64,000 nt of DNA, taken from the NCBI GenBank assembly GCA_963932465.1, contig OZ010787.1, positions 30,880,087-30,944,086 on the forward strand. Direction: 5' to 3'. A program made the translations under genes and the position numbers. The DNA is from Maratus speciosus. Lineage: Eukaryota > Arthropoda > Arachnida > Araneae > Salticidae. The notes beneath the pieces were generated by a model. It worked only from the letters and a program-made list of their open reading frames with translations. It was not told the DNA's origin and searched no databases. Positions 34,370 to 46,410 of the stretch are shown in pieces. Each line of letters starts with the position of its first letter. Within the stretch, counting starts at the first letter, position 1.

Positions 34370-34873
34370 TTTACCTTACTGCGTCACTTCCCAGCAAAGA
34401 AAGAAACAGTGGGCCATCAGCTGGAAAAAAGATGGCAGCCAGCAGTGCTATCAGCGGTAAAGTGCAAGGGTGCCATTACTTAAACCTGTCGAAAAGTGTC
34501 CAAGCCGAATGCAGCTGGCCTATAAGTGATGGCCAACAGCAGGCCAGCATTGGTATACCATCACATTACTTCAATCCGGAACTTTTCCTGCAGTGCTAGC
34601 ACATACCCCACTGCTATTCCTTTGCTGGCCCAGCACTTTCCCATACAAAAATTTCTTATAGAATTCTATAAAAACACAACTTATTATATAATTATGGCTC
34701 TTTTTTCTCTAAGCTAGTTTCACCAAGAGTTATAAAAATACCTGTAGAAGTGTCTACTATAGAAATATTTGAACTGCATGTGGTCACCCTCCCAAGCACT
34801 GACCGCGCTCGATGCTGCTTGGTTTTCGTGATCGGACATGAACAAGTGCTTTCAGCGTACGCTACTATTGCTC
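34370..34873 (-). mobile_element. 5S rRNA-derived SINE-like repeat, copy 1
   Basis: On the minus strand a 5S-like head (34873 down to about 34772) is followed by a body to about 34370. That body is shared with 40700-41165 (cccagcaaagaaagaaa, gggccatcagctgg, gatggccaacagcaggccag, tttgctggcccagcac). A 5S-derived head plus an unrelated body is the layout of SINE3-type elements. No clear tail or target duplication was found. The body is rich in tgctggcc/ggccagca words. Confidence 0.65.
34772..34873 (-). pseudogene. 5S rRNA-like sequence
   Basis: Reading minus strand, gtccgatcac near 34837-34827 and agtgcttgggagggtgacc near 34799-34781 match the box A to box C stretch of animal 5S rRNA, including the gcgcggt segment between them. 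The 5' part is recognisable but diverged, and the 3' end is lost after gtgacc. It is not a functional 5S gene. It forms the head of the SINE-like repeat. Confidence 0.75.
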
Positions 34874-34901
34874 GTGCTTTTCAACCTCTCATTACACTAT
34901 T

Positions 34902-36012
34902 TCAAGTTTGTTTCTTTTGTGATTTACGTTCCCAATCATTAAACTGATACAGAAATTATTCTATTGTATAGAAATCCTACGTATTTTATACGCTTTTTTT
35001 TTTATTATTGATTCTGAACTGCGTAAATTATGAAAACCGAAATACTTTGTAACCTAGTAAAACCAGATTTAAGGAGAAAAAAAAAGTGCGTTGAAATAAA
35101 GAATTTATTTATTTATTCATTTACTTATTTATTTTGTTGGTGGCATGATGCTATATTTTTTACAGTTAAAAAAAATAGCTTCACAGCTTAAAATGTGTTA
35201 AGATATTCATTTCAGATTTGTGTTCAAATACTCAATGTCTTCGATATTCGCAGCGACACCATCAGCCAGCACTTCTCCATCATTACCAGCACCTATCTTG
35301 CTGCTGGCCAGCAATTTCCTCTTTGCTGGGTTGGTCCCATACATTCGCAATAAATGATTGTTACTGTGTGCTCTACCTACCCGTAAAGTTTGTACCATGA
35401 GTTTAGAAACACCCTCCCAGCAAAGAGAAAATTGCTGGCCAGCAGCAAGATAGTTGCCGGCAATGATGGAGAAATGCTGGGTAATGGTCTACCACTGCAT
35501 GACCTCTGCTGGACAGCTTCAGTCAACTGTGCTGTTCTAAACCATCAGAAAATATTCTGGTGGGCTTCCGTTTTATCTCATGCGCCGGCCCACCATTACA
35601 TGGAAGTGCACGACCTTTTGCAGTATTACTGCTGGGAAGCCTTACGCTAGGTGGCGTTGCGAATATAGAAGACATTGGATATTTAAACACAAATCTGAAA
35701 TGAATATCTTAACACAATTTAAGCTGTGAAGCTAATTTTTTTTTTTTTAACTGTAAATAATATAGAACCACCGCCACCAACAGAATAAATAAGTAAATGA
35801 ATAAATAATTAACTTCTTTATTTCAACGCGCCTTTTTTTCTCCTTAAATCTGGTTTTACTAAGTTACAAAGGATTTCGGTTTTCATAATTTACATAGCTC
35901 AGATTCAATAATAAAAAAAGGCGTATAAAATATATGGGATTTCTATACAATACAATAATTTCTATACCAGTTTAATGATTGGGAAAGTAAGTCACAAAAG
36001 AAGCAAACTTGA
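34902..36012. mobile_element. 1.1-kb fold-back element
   Basis: It starts tcaagtttgtttcttttgtg and ends with its near complement cacaaaagaagcaaacttga. The arms extend to the centre near 35385 with good pairing (aaaccagatttaaggagaaa; gatattcatttcagatttgt; ttgctgctggccagcaattt). The target duplication is unclear. The centre shares the tgctggcc-rich vocabulary of the adjoining SINE body. Confidence 0.75.
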
Positions 36013-36195
36013 ATATATATATATATGGCCATTAATGACCGGCAACTTTAATTTAGAAATTTTATCGAATATTTAAAAATATACTTGTCAGATTCTTCTG
36101 GAACTTTAGGATTAAAAAGAACAGGTTTGACATTATACACTGTAAAAAAATCTCGAAAACTTTCTCTACTTGGTGGGGCAGCAATGTGGCCCACC

Positions 36196-36525
36196 GTTTC
36201 TGTTATGTTTCCGCATATTTCGGTCAGATTTTCGTAACGTTTCCGCATAATTCGGTCAGATATTCGCAAAATATTTCCGCATATATCGGTCCGATATTCG
36301 GAAACGTATCCGCGTATTTCAGTAGAATATTCGGAAACGTTTCTGCGTGCTTCTGAAATGTTTCTGGATATTTCGGAAATGTTAGTGTATATTTCGGATA
36401 TGTTTGTGTGTATTTCGGATATGATTGTGAATATTTCGAATATGTTTGTGTATATTTCGAATATGTTTGTGTATATTTTGGATATGTTTGTGTATATTTC
36501 TTAAATGTTTCTGTGCATATAGGAA
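36196..36525. repeat. Minisatellite with 33-bp then 21-bp units
   Basis: Four units of about 33 bp of the type gtttccgcatatttcggtca are followed by at least eight 21-bp units of the type gtttgtgtatatttcggatat. The 21-mer is the 33-mer lacking 12 bp. Both periods are multiples of three, but no frame stays open. Confidence 0.85.
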
Positions 36526-37745
36526 ACTCTCCTGAATTATGTCATATATTTTTTTTTTATTTAAGAAAGTAATACGCTTTTTAAAAAGAATTAATATTAT
36601 CCGATGGAATCTTATTGCATAATAATTTTAGATTTACTGTTAATCATTTGTTGCACATACAATGTTAAATAACTCTTTCGAAATATATACTCTTGTCCAT
36701 GAATCTATAATAGATATTATATATTATATATTTGATTAATGAATAATAATGTAGTTTTAGTATTAGTAAAGTACAAATAGCACTGTTTATACGTTTTTTC
36801 AGCTTTTCGTTTTGAACTTATGTTCTAATTCACAACTTTTGAAATGATGAAATGCATCGTTTATATGACCGAAGAAATTGATAATTTCACTTCTACTAAT
36901 GCGTTTTATCCTCGTTTATGAATTACATATTTATAAAAAGATAATATTGAAAATTTGATTTGTATATCTATAAAAAATTCTTTTTTTAAATGCGGACTCG
37001 TGACCTCTATCCTGTAAATAAATACTTTATGAAAACGTTTAATTTCACTATATATAAATAATGGGATTCTTTAATACCTTTAAATAATTATTTTTTTCGT
37101 ATAAAAAGATGCACTATTTAAAAATGAATAATATCTGCGATTAATTACTTTATTTTTATAAATTGTATACTAATAAATAGATACATTTTCTCAGGTTATC
37201 TCAACACTTCTCAAGTTATACAAATAAAATAAATAATTTTAAAGGAATATATTTAAAACCACGATAATTGTAAAACAATATATTAAAAATGTACTTACAA
37301 ATAGATAAAGCTTTTTTCAAAAATATATATATTTCTAAGTATTAAAATCACGAAAATAAATTAATTACTCAACAGATATGAAATATTGAGAAATAATATT
37401 CTATAATTACGAGATTAAAAAAACAAATATTAAAAAGTATAAAAAAATCCATCTATTTTCGTAGGGAAATTAAAATCTTCAAAGTATTTGCAGGATGGAA
37501 CTCACGAGATGGAATTTTTAAAAATAATTTTTTATAGATCTATAAATCAAATTTCAATAGGATCTTTTTTTACAAATATACGATTCATAAACAGATAGGA
37601 TAAAACGTATAGTATAAGTGAAATTATGCATTTCTTCAGTCATATAAACGATATATTTCATCGTGAAATAGAACATAAGTTCAAAACGAAAAGATGATAA
37701 AAACATATGAACAGTGCTATCTGCACTTCACTAACACTAGTATTT

Positions 37746-37903
37746 CAGGGTTCGTAAGCTTCAATGACTTTTTACAAGAGTTTTCGTAAAGTAATATTAG
37801 CTATATTTAAAGAAAAAAAATCTATCTTCAGATATACCAAGCAGCACTTTACGTAATTTCTGGTACGAAAACACCTAGGATCCCTTGATGCGTACGAATC
37901 CTG
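37746..37903. mobile_element. CAGGG hairpin MITE
   Basis: Ends cagggttcgtaagcttcaa and ttgatgcgtacgaatcctg, length 158 bp, inside the right arm of the fold-back element. Target duplication weak (gtattt/ttatta). Confidence 0.75.
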
Positions 37904-38524
37904 TTATTATTCGTTAATCAAAAATCTAGTTTATATCTATCACAGATTCAAGGACAAGTCTATATATTTCGAACGAGTTATTTAACTTTGTATCTGCAAC
38001 AAACTACAAACAGTAACTCTAATATTATTATTCAATAAAATTCAATCGGATAATATTAATTCTTTTAAAAAAGCGTATTACTTTCTTAAATAAAAAAATA
38101 TAAAACATAAATGCTTACTTTCTTCAAAATATCCGTTACGTCTCTTCATTACTTTTAACCACAGAACAATAAAAGCCACGTGATCATGACGTTTGTAGAA
38201 CGTATTGGACATGTGCAGAAAATCCGAATATTCGCTTTCAAATACTTTACATGAAAACTAGAGTAATATTTCCGATTTAATAAGTTACCCAAATAGAATT
38301 CATAGTTTTTACTACGTTTTCGGAAACATTTCCGCAGTGGACTGTAACGTTTATGATTTTTTTTTTTTTTTTTACAATTTATTCGCTTCAAATACAGAAA
38401 CGAGAGTAATGATTCCGATTTATTAAGTAACTCAAGAAAATCAATAGTTTACACTACATTTTTGGAAACGTTTACGCTATAGACTGTAACGGTTGTGAAT
38501 TTTTTTACAGTGTATTTATCAACG

Positions 38525-40257
38525 TCGATTAGGGGGCTGACAAAAAATTAAAGAAAAAATATAATACTTGGGATCACCCTGTAAAATAAGATGCAGGAAA
38601 TTATCTATCGCTATAGAATACACATAGGCAGACATTGTACAATATGTGTATTCATTTGTGTAAGAATAGCATGTATGTATATCAATAGAGATAAAGCGAT
38701 TTAAATAAAAATAAAAAAACATTTTAGAAATCTTGCATGATTTTTGCTTATAACATACAGGGTTTTTAACCAAATTTAACGCCAGCTTCAGGAAAATTGA
38801 AAAAATGTAGTAGAAACAATATAGCGCAATTGGAATATAAATGTATTAAATATTTAAGGAAATATGGGCAGTTGTATAAAATAATTTTTATTTGCGCATG
38901 AAAGGATGATAACAAGGAGCTTTTTGCCTAATTTAATAGTCAAGTCTACAGAGCAACTTATTAAAAAAAAAAAAAAAAAAAAATCAGGTAAATTTCGTGA
39001 AAATTCAGGGAGATATCGGTGTTAAAGTGAGCTGTTTTTTATTTTCTCACTAAAACTCGATGAATGATAAGGGATTGTCCACAAATTGTTATTTTTAAGT
39101 TAACAAGATTTAAAGGGAGCAAATTTTTGGAGCAAATTTTTGCTAAGGATTTTTTGCTAATTAAAGGAGCAAATTTTTGGAAAACGCTATTTAATTATGG
39201 TTTACGGTTAGGTTTAGGAAGATTTTGACTCTAACTTACGATGCAAAGGAAAACAGTGTCCATGCATTGATTACACTTAGATAAATTGAGGAGTTTGTGG
39301 TAAAATGTTGAAAAATTTAGCCCAATACGCAAAACACTCAACAGTAAATTCTATAGCACATGTGTATATTTTCTGTATACGCGTAATTTGTACGACAGTG
39401 GTGAAGATAATAAACAAAAATATAAGATATATTATACATTTTTCATGAGTTATGAGAATAATTTGCAATTTGATTTTTATAGTGATATTTCAATAGCTTT
39501 TTAAGAAATTAAGTTTTGAGTATGGAATTTAAACAGAAAAGTGCATTTTCCATAAAATACGTTTATTTAACTGAAACATTTACTTACTATTTTAACTTTA
39601 TTTAACATTTACTTAACAGTTATGTGAATTGTAAATTTACTGTATTAATCGGTTAAGGTCTTTTTCTTTATGTGCCAGTATATATGCGATAGATCAGTTA
39701 ACTTAAAAATAATAATTTATGGACAATCCCTTATAATTCAGCGAGTTTTAGTGAGGATCTAAAAACAGCTCAATCTAACGCCGATATCTCCCTGAATTTT
39801 TACGATATTTGACTGATTTTTTTAAGTATGTTACTCTATAGAGTTGACTATTAAATTATGCAAAAAGCTCCTTGTGGCGACCCTCGTTCACGCATGCGCA
39901 GAAAAAAATTATTTGATACAACTACCCATGTTTCGTTAAATATTTAATATATTTATATTCCAATTGCACTATATTGTTTCTACTACATTTTGTCAATTTT
40001 TCTGAAGCTGGCGTTAAATTTGGTTAAAAACCCTATATGTTATAAGCAAAAAGCACACAAGATTTTTTTAAATTAAAAAAAATTGCTGTATCTCTATTGA
40101 TATACATGCTATTCTTACAGAAATGAATACACATATTGAAGAATGTCTGCCTATGTATAGTCTTTAGCGATAGATCATTTTGTACATTTTATTTTAGAGG
40201 GTGGTCCCAAGTATTATATTATTCTTTAATTTCTTGTGGGTCCCCCAATTGCCCTGC
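38525..40257. mobile_element. Fold-back element, arms about 570 bp, cut by the gap
   Basis: The left arm 38525-39105 is mirrored by 39695-40257. Shared words include gggattgtcca, gggagatatcgg, gctttttgc, tttaacgccagcttcag and gatatacatgctattcttac. The centre lies near 39400 and holds small aaggagcaaatttttgg repeats (39112-39180). The right arm runs into the N gap, so its end is unknown. Confidence 0.75.
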
Positions 40258-40457
40258 NNNNNNNNNNNNNNNNNNNNNNNNNNNNNNNNNNNNNNNNNNN
40301 NNNNNNNNNNNNNNNNNNNNNNNNNNNNNNNNNNNNNNNNNNNNNNNNNNNNNNNNNNNNNNNNNNNNNNNNNNNNNNNNNNNNNNNNNNNNNNNNNNNN
40401 NNNNNNNNNNNNNNNNNNNNNNNNNNNNNNNNNNNNNNNNNNNNNNNNNNNNNNNNN
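40258..40457. other. Assembly gap, 200 N
   Basis: Exactly 200 unknown bases, a conventional placeholder length. Frames crossing it have no meaning. Confidence 1.
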
Positions 40458-40699
40458 ATGAAAAGAAATACAAAGTGAGTTTTTTTTTAATTCAAAAATT
40501 TCGATTTCATACCAGGAATTTTCAAAGAAGAATTTTTTCTTTAAGTAATCATGAAATGTCTGTCTTAAATAATGAAAAGAATAGTATAGAAATTTCCTGA
40601 TATGAATGAAAAATTTTGAAATAAAAAAAGGGCAAAATGTTTCTCGTAGTGTTTGAACCACAACGCGTCACTTGTGCCCATACATTCCAATACAATAAA

Positions 40700-41163
40700 T
40701 GATTGTTACCCAGCAAAGAAAGAAATAGTGGGCCATCAGCTGGAAAAAAGATGGCAGCCAGCACTGCCATCAGCGGTAAAGTGCAATGGTGCCATTACTT
40801 AAACCTGTACTAAAGTGTCCGAGCGGAATGCAACTGGCCCATCAGTGATGGCCAACAGCAGGCCAGCATTGATATGCCATCACATCGTTTCAATCCGGCA
40901 CTTTTCCTGCAGTGCTAGCAACTATCCCACTGCTATTCCTTTGCTGGCCCAGCACATTCCCTTACAAGAATTTCTTACAGAATTCTATAAAAAATGTATT
41001 ATATAATTATGGCTCTTTTTTCTATAAGCTACTTTCACCAAGAGCTATAGAAAAATCTGTAGAAGTGTCTATAATAGAAATGTCTATAGAAATATTTGAA
41101 CGTTCAGTGGTTTCCATGTGGTCACCCTCACAAGTACTAACCGCGCTCGATGCTGTTTGGTTG
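40700..41163 (-). mobile_element. 5S rRNA-derived SINE-like repeat, copy 2
   Basis: The same body as 34370-34770, in the same orientation. The 5S-like head (41163 down to 41119) keeps the box C part ttagtacttgtgagggtgacc-like and the following gcgcggt, then stops at 41163, so the 5' half of the head is missing. Flanking sequence below 40700 (aaaaaaggg, gcgtcact) is also shared with copy 1. Confidence 0.65.
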
Positions 41164-41344
41164 ATGTTCACCAATATCCTCTGTGTAAAAATAATGATTG
41201 TTTCTTATAGATTTCGCGTTCCTAAATCCGATTATGCAATGAACTTGATCTATCATGTACTATTTTTCAGCTCGGAGGGCTTGCTTTTAAAATTAAGATA
41301 TTTTATATATTGCTAAAGCATAAGTGGAAATTGTGCTATGTATG

Positions 41345-41708
41345 CTAATGGCACCTGACGCATGTAAAATCTATCGTGGATGCAAAGTCATCCAAGTTAC
41401 CTACGAATTATATCCCTGAAGATGCCTTAACTGTTGAAGATCTCGTCATCTGACCAAGGATCTAAATTGCGAGACCAGTTAGTGCAGCAATTTGCAGGTG
41501 CAAAGCGCAAGATTTACTTGGTAAGTAACCGGCATAACAAAGTTCCCATCTAAGTAGAAGGCACTGCCTAGGCATTCGTCAGTTTTATTGCCGGTAGGCG
41601 GCGATTAGGCGGTCACCCGCCCTGATACAAGGTAGCTGGGGTAGCCGTTCAGCTGGGGCTACATACTCGGCAGTTAAGTGCCTGGCCAACAGTTAGAAAG
41701 AAAGAAAG
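41345..41708 (+). mobile_element. SINE-like repeat with GAAA tail
   Basis: This is a block richer in G and C than its surroundings, with ggtaagtaaccggcataac, ggcattcgtcag, ggcggtcacccgccctg and cggcagttaagtgcctggcc. It ends in ttagaaagaaagaaag, the kind of simple-repeat tail seen in SINEs. No tRNA, 7SL or 5S head was recognised. Start is approximate. Confidence 0.4.
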
Positions 41709-42020
41709 TGGAAATCGTGTAAATAATAATATATATATATAATGATTTGTAAATTACATATATATATAAATCTATATAAAACTTTAGCCGAGCTACAGAC
41801 ACAAAACTTATGAAACTATATTAGTGGACACAGTTGTATTAAAAATAATTTTTCCCAGGTCTTTTATACCTTGCAAAAACAAAAGTGAAAATTGTGTAAA
41901 TAATAAAATGCATATAATGATATGCAAATTAGCTATAAATAAATCTATGGGAACCTTTAACTGTGCTACAGCGGCAAAAAAAAGGAAACTAGAATACTGG
42001 ATACTATTGGACACGAAAGT
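41708..42020. repeat. Tandem duplication, period about 176 bp
   Basis: gtggaaatcgtgtaaataat at 41708 recurs as gtgaaaattgtgtaaataat near 41884. The following tata-rich, aaatctat and gctacag words also repeat in order. Confidence 0.7.
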
Positions 42021-42445
42021 GGAGAGGAGAAGGGAAGTACACTAAAGTAAAATCCACAATACAAATGCCAACAAACTAGATTTTCATGAAATGTTTTATC
42101 AATAGTTCATTTAAAACATTGAAAATACTTTTTTCATGATTTAAATTTTATCTATCATTACAAATTAATATAATAATCATTTGCTAATTGTTATTATTAT
42201 AAAACTATTTCCAGGAAATAGTTTCCATTGTTACGTGGCGCGACAATTTCGATGCCACATTTAGATTTAGGTATAGTCGTGAAAAAAAAAAAAAAAAAAA
42301 AAAAAAAGCATAAACCCTCCCTGCTAATTCTGCAACAAATTATTGTAGAAGAAAGTTACTGGCGCCAAAAGATTAGAAATAAACTCTTCTTTTAAAAATT
42401 GTACATAAAATTTGCTTTGGTGGCCATATAAATACTAATCACTTG

Positions 42446-42651
42446 AAGGGCACCGTTATATTATATATACCACTTAATTTTAATTCCCAAATGCCACACT
42501 GGCACCAGAAAAAAAGGTTTTATATTTTGCTTAATGCAATATACGTGAAGAAAAGCTGTTTATTAATTTCATATAAATTTGTTCATAAAAACCGGTGTCA
42601 TTCAATCGTTTTAACATTTTAGCAACACAAATACTTTGCCCCTGAAAGGGT
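42446..42651. mobile_element. TTAA MITE, family of 54555
   Basis: The right end cccctgaaaggg precedes TTAA. The left end has decayed (ttgaagggcaccg). Internal atgccacactggcacc matches 31164-31373. Confidence 0.6.
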
Positions 42652-42659
42652 TAAAGCTA

Positions 42660-42663
<4 letters not shown>

Positions 42664-42699
<36 letters not shown>
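42664..42699. repeat. Poly-T run
   Basis: About 36 T directly after the TTAA MITE. A poly-A run of about 26 lies at 42282-42307. Confidence 0.9.
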
Positions 42700-42703
<4 letters not shown>

Positions 42704-43879
42704 GCAATACCCAAGTTAGATACCATAAATAAATTCTACACCCTTCAATTAGCGCAAAAACAAATTTTCGTGAATTCTGTACAATTAGTTCCCAAGAAAA
42801 TTATTATTTTAAAGTAAGCCTATTTTAGGGGCTGTATCTAAATTGAAGTTCCGTAATCGATTGTTGAAATGCAACACAATAACCTTGTCACATCTTGTAA
42901 TGTATTATTTCTTTCTAATAAGACCAATGCACTCGCTAATTATGTTTCGACTATTGCCAGTCCAAATATTTCAATAAAATAAGTAAAATATATTTTTTTC
43001 AAATTATTCTTTTCTGCACATTATAGACAGCCCTTTAAACCATCATTTTGTCGTTTTTTGATCATAATTCGAAAACTGCTGGTAAGAAAAATTTGAAATT
43101 GAGAATTCGCATAAAGCAAGAGATAATAAATATAAATTTATCAAAAAAATTGTACGTTGCAATCATATTTTTTTCGAATATTAATTTCATAATTCATAAT
43201 TCATATTATAAAATTTTAAAATTACAAATTCAATGTATTTATGTTTGGGTTATTTAATATAACAGTCCACACAAAAAATTATGATATTAGGATTATAGTT
43301 TCAGGAGATATTAATAAATATATGAAAATGTCGTTAGAAGTTCTAAATTTTGTATGTTTATAATTCAAAATCTTATCATCCAAATGACTTAAAATTCTGA
43401 TTCTAGGCTTAGTTGGATCCAAAGATTTAAAATACAATATCAAAATTGTGTATTGCCATTGCAAAAAAAACAAAGTTTGGTTTGGTTTTGATTTGTAGAT
43501 TGCCCCGTAAGCAAATTTTATAAACACTCTTTAAAAGTAGACTTTATTTCCATTCATTTGTTTCCAGTAACTTTCTTCTATTACAATTATTTGTAGAGTT
43601 AGTAGGGGAGTTTACCTTTTTTCCACGACTGTACGTACATTAGATCTCAACAGTTCACATACTTTCTTTGCAGGAAGAAAGACTTTTATATTTTACGACC
43701 TGTGTAATTATTTGCTACTTTTGCTGAATATTTTGATACGTGAAGAAACATGAAATATATTAAACTCATGATTCCAGTGTCTAACCTGATTAGTCTCATC
43801 CACATAAAAAAGGGGATATTGCTTCTGCAAAAAAATCGAAAAAATACTGTGTTACTAAAACGCTTCTAAATAAATAATG
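42700..43879. other. AT-rich spacer, nothing recognised
   Basis: Short open frames at 43048-43257 and 43279-43527 show no recognisable domain. No repeat could be assigned. Confidence 0.5.
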
Positions 43880-44200
43880 ATACGCGAGTTATTTTTGGCA
43901 GAAATATCTAAATTGATTAACCTAAGACTAAGATTTTTCATGAAACAAATTAATAAAAAGCTTTTTCTCTAGATTCTAATTTTCTGAGGCATTTTCTCTG
44001 TTCTGTAGTTCGAATTTCTCTGGAGAGTTGGGTGAGAAAAATCGAATTACTTTCTGAGTCATTACGGAAATTAAATGGAGATGTTTAAAAATACATTAAT
44101 TGTAAGAAAACGATTATTTTTCTCGTGATTTTATTGGAATAAAAAATACAAACGACGGTTATATATCAAATTACAAATCTAAAAAAAAAAAAAAAATAAA
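43880..44200 (+). repeat. Diverged dispersed repeat, copy C
   Basis: It shares tctggagagttgggtgagaa, gaattactttctgagtcatt and aaattaaatggag with copy A at 26820-26880. Confidence 0.5.
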
Positions 44201-44376
44201 ATAACATTATTTTTTGCATTAATTAAGCTTAATACATTAAAAAAATAAATGAGACAATATGTATAAAACACAAGAAAAAATAATTAATGGGAGAAAGTCT
44301 GAACGAAAACAATAAAATATGATGTATTATTAATTAATCTATTTTATAAAACAAATATTTTTAACGTTTCTTAAAA

Positions 44377-44556
44377 CATGGTTTGTACGCCTCCTTGGAT
44401 TTTGCAGACCAGAAAATTTTTCTACACCAGTATTATCTTATAGAAAATATCTTCTTAAAAGAAGGCGAAATTTTGCGCTTTTAACCTAGATTTCTTTTTC
44501 TATAACAAGGTACTGGTAGTTTTACGGGAGAAATAACGGTATCCTTACGAACCATA
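44377..44556. mobile_element. CATGG-type hairpin MITE
   Basis: Ends catggtttgtacgcctcctt and ggtatccttacgaaccat, about 180 bp. Inner pairing includes taccagtatt/ggtactggta-like words. Target duplication poorly kept. Confidence 0.6.
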
Positions 44557-44712
44557 TAAAAAATTAAATAATAATAAAAAAAAAGCTAGAATAAGTGTCA
44601 TTGTGCCAAAATGCGAGGCGTTTCACATAGATTGTCGCATGTTGGGTATATTTGTTATTTTATTGAAGATGCTAAAAGTGTTACGGAACAAAATAAAAAT
44701 AAATTGAGTTAA

Positions 44713-44923
44713 CACTAGAACCGCCGGCTATTTTTCTCTTTTTTTTTCACGTTTTTTTCAAGTACTTCACACCAGAATTTTCATTTAAAACTATTTAACT
44801 TATTTAATTAGCCTATTTTTGTTCTTCTTACATATAGCATATCTTATGAAAAAATTTCTGGTTCGAATGGACCATTATCAATTTTGGCAGGGGTCAAAAT
44901 GACCCCTAACGGCTGTTCTAGTG
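44713..44923. mobile_element. TTAA MITE with GT-N7-AC palindrome
   Basis: TTAA at 44709-44712 and 44924-44927. Ends cactagaaccgccgg and, reversed, cactagaacagccg. Palindrome ggggt-caaaatg-acccc at 44890-44906, 17 bp from the right end. Length 211 bp. The interior (acaccagaattttcatttaa, aatttctggttcgaatg) is shared with 63062-63261. Confidence 0.9.
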
Positions 44924-45009
44924 TTAATCAAATGATTGAAGATAATCAATGATTCACAACCATCTATTAAATTACTGTTTGAAAAAAATCATAATATTCA
45001 GAGATTTTA

Positions 45010-45500
45010 ACCCATTTATGCCTGAATTTTAGTTTTCTCAAATTGATTGGTAAAATTACTTTAAAATGTTGCAAAATGAACTGGAAAAATAATTAAAAAA
45101 AATTGCGCTAAACTATTTTTGTATTTATTTGATAAAATGTAAATGTACTAAATATGGGAATACCCGTATGTGGAAAAATGCATAATTATATTTTTTGTCT
45201 ACATTTATATAAATTAAGGTTTTAAATTGTATATTTTATATTACAAATAGTATTTATGAGAACTATTAAAAATATATACTTATTTCCTTACAGAGACTAA
45301 TAACATTATAAGTATTATTAATAGTAAATTAAGAATAATCGTATTTGAGACTAAGAAAATCGTCTTGAAAAGGACTTTACATAAATAACTTCCCCTAAAT
45401 GGCTATTAGAAATATGTACTCATTTGCGCCTAGCACCCTATACTTTTTACATTAGGAACATGCTTAAAAAATAGGCTTGAACATATGGAAATGTCCTTTG
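45010..45500 (-). repeat. TTAA-element half, reverse of 20500-20987
   Basis: It starts after TTAA (45006-45009) with cccatttatgcctgaatttt. On the minus strand it follows 20987 back to about 20500 through aactttaaaatgttgcaa and ctaataacattataagtatt. The far end could not be placed. A CAGGG MITE sits at 45563. Confidence 0.65.
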
Positions 45501-45562
45501 TTACTCCTGTGACTATCAGAGCAAATTTCCATAAATATTTCCAATTCATTCATTTCAAAATA

Positions 45563-45743
45563 CAGGGCTCCCAAATGGTCCGCCAACTGAATACCAGTAT
45601 TCTTTTAGAAAAATTTTCTTTTTAGATTTTTCTTTCAAATCGCCCCGGAACCCCCCTTGAAAATTAATTCTAGCGCAATCCTACCATAAAATTTTCTGTT
45701 AAAATTTATTGGTATTCAGTTGGCGGACCATTTGGGAGCCCTG
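45563..45743. mobile_element. CAGGG hairpin MITE, 34-bp perfect ends
   Basis: The first 34 bases (cagggctcccaaatggtccg and on) are exactly mirrored at the right end. Length 181 bp, target duplication aaaata on both sides (45557-45562, 45744-45749). The perfect ends suggest recent activity. Confidence 0.9.
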
Positions 45744-46410
45744 AAAATATATTTAGGATAAATTTGACGCAACAACTTAAAAATACATGTGCTGTACTCT
45801 TATAAGCCATATGCAATTTGCAACAAAAAGCATTTTACTTGCCTAGATAATGAATAAAAATTTTGTTACTCTTGAGACCACAAAAAATGCAGTTTTCAAA
45901 AATTCGGTTTGACGCAGAAATTCTGTGAATTATACGAGACTATAGAAATAAAATATACAGAATATAGCAGAGTAATTATATCATTTAAAAACATACTAAT
46001 CATTGAACTCATCTGACAACAAATGAATTACTTACGCTTGATTTTGCAAAATGCTAAGTGTTACTCTTGTGGCATTTTGTCCATAAAGGAATTTTCCCTA
46101 AAATTCAATTTAAATACTAAATAAATTAATTAAAATGAGTTCTTAAAAAAATACTTTTCCATTGAAAAAACTTTTAATGGTGGTTACATTTTAAAATAGC
46201 ATAAAAAATGTAAAAAATTTCTAAAATTAAAGGTAGTTTGTAAAATCCTCAAGAGTTTATCAATCTGAAAGCATTAATGTCAGCCACAATTTGATTCTTT
46301 TTTGCCAAATATTGTGGTCATCAGGTTCAAACTTGAGAATTCTTTATGCTTTAAATAGCCCTTAGCACTTTAGTTGATAATTTTCGTTTACCACTTCCTT
46401 AACCCTTTAA

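Larger units (their letters stand above)
36138..38512. mobile_element. 2.4-kb fold-back element with TA duplication
   Basis: Ends cactgtaaaaaaatc and gaatttttttacagtg, flanked by TA (36136-36137, 38513-38514). Inner arms 36540-37100 and 37550-38100 are inverted (aagtaatacgcttttta; cataaacgatgcattt; gttcaaaacgaaaag). The left side carries a minisatellite, and the right side has a duplicated block around cggaaac...actgtaac (38230-38365 and 38385-38500). It inserted into the 36028/38515 element. No ORF. Confidence 0.75.

Noticed and set aside
36048..36269. Minus-strand 73-codon frame over the minisatellite
   Set aside because: It spans the MITE-like terminus and tandem repeats and does not stay open through the array.
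40136..40661. Long open frames across 40194-40661 on both strands
   Set aside because: They exist only because the 200-N gap contains no stop codons.
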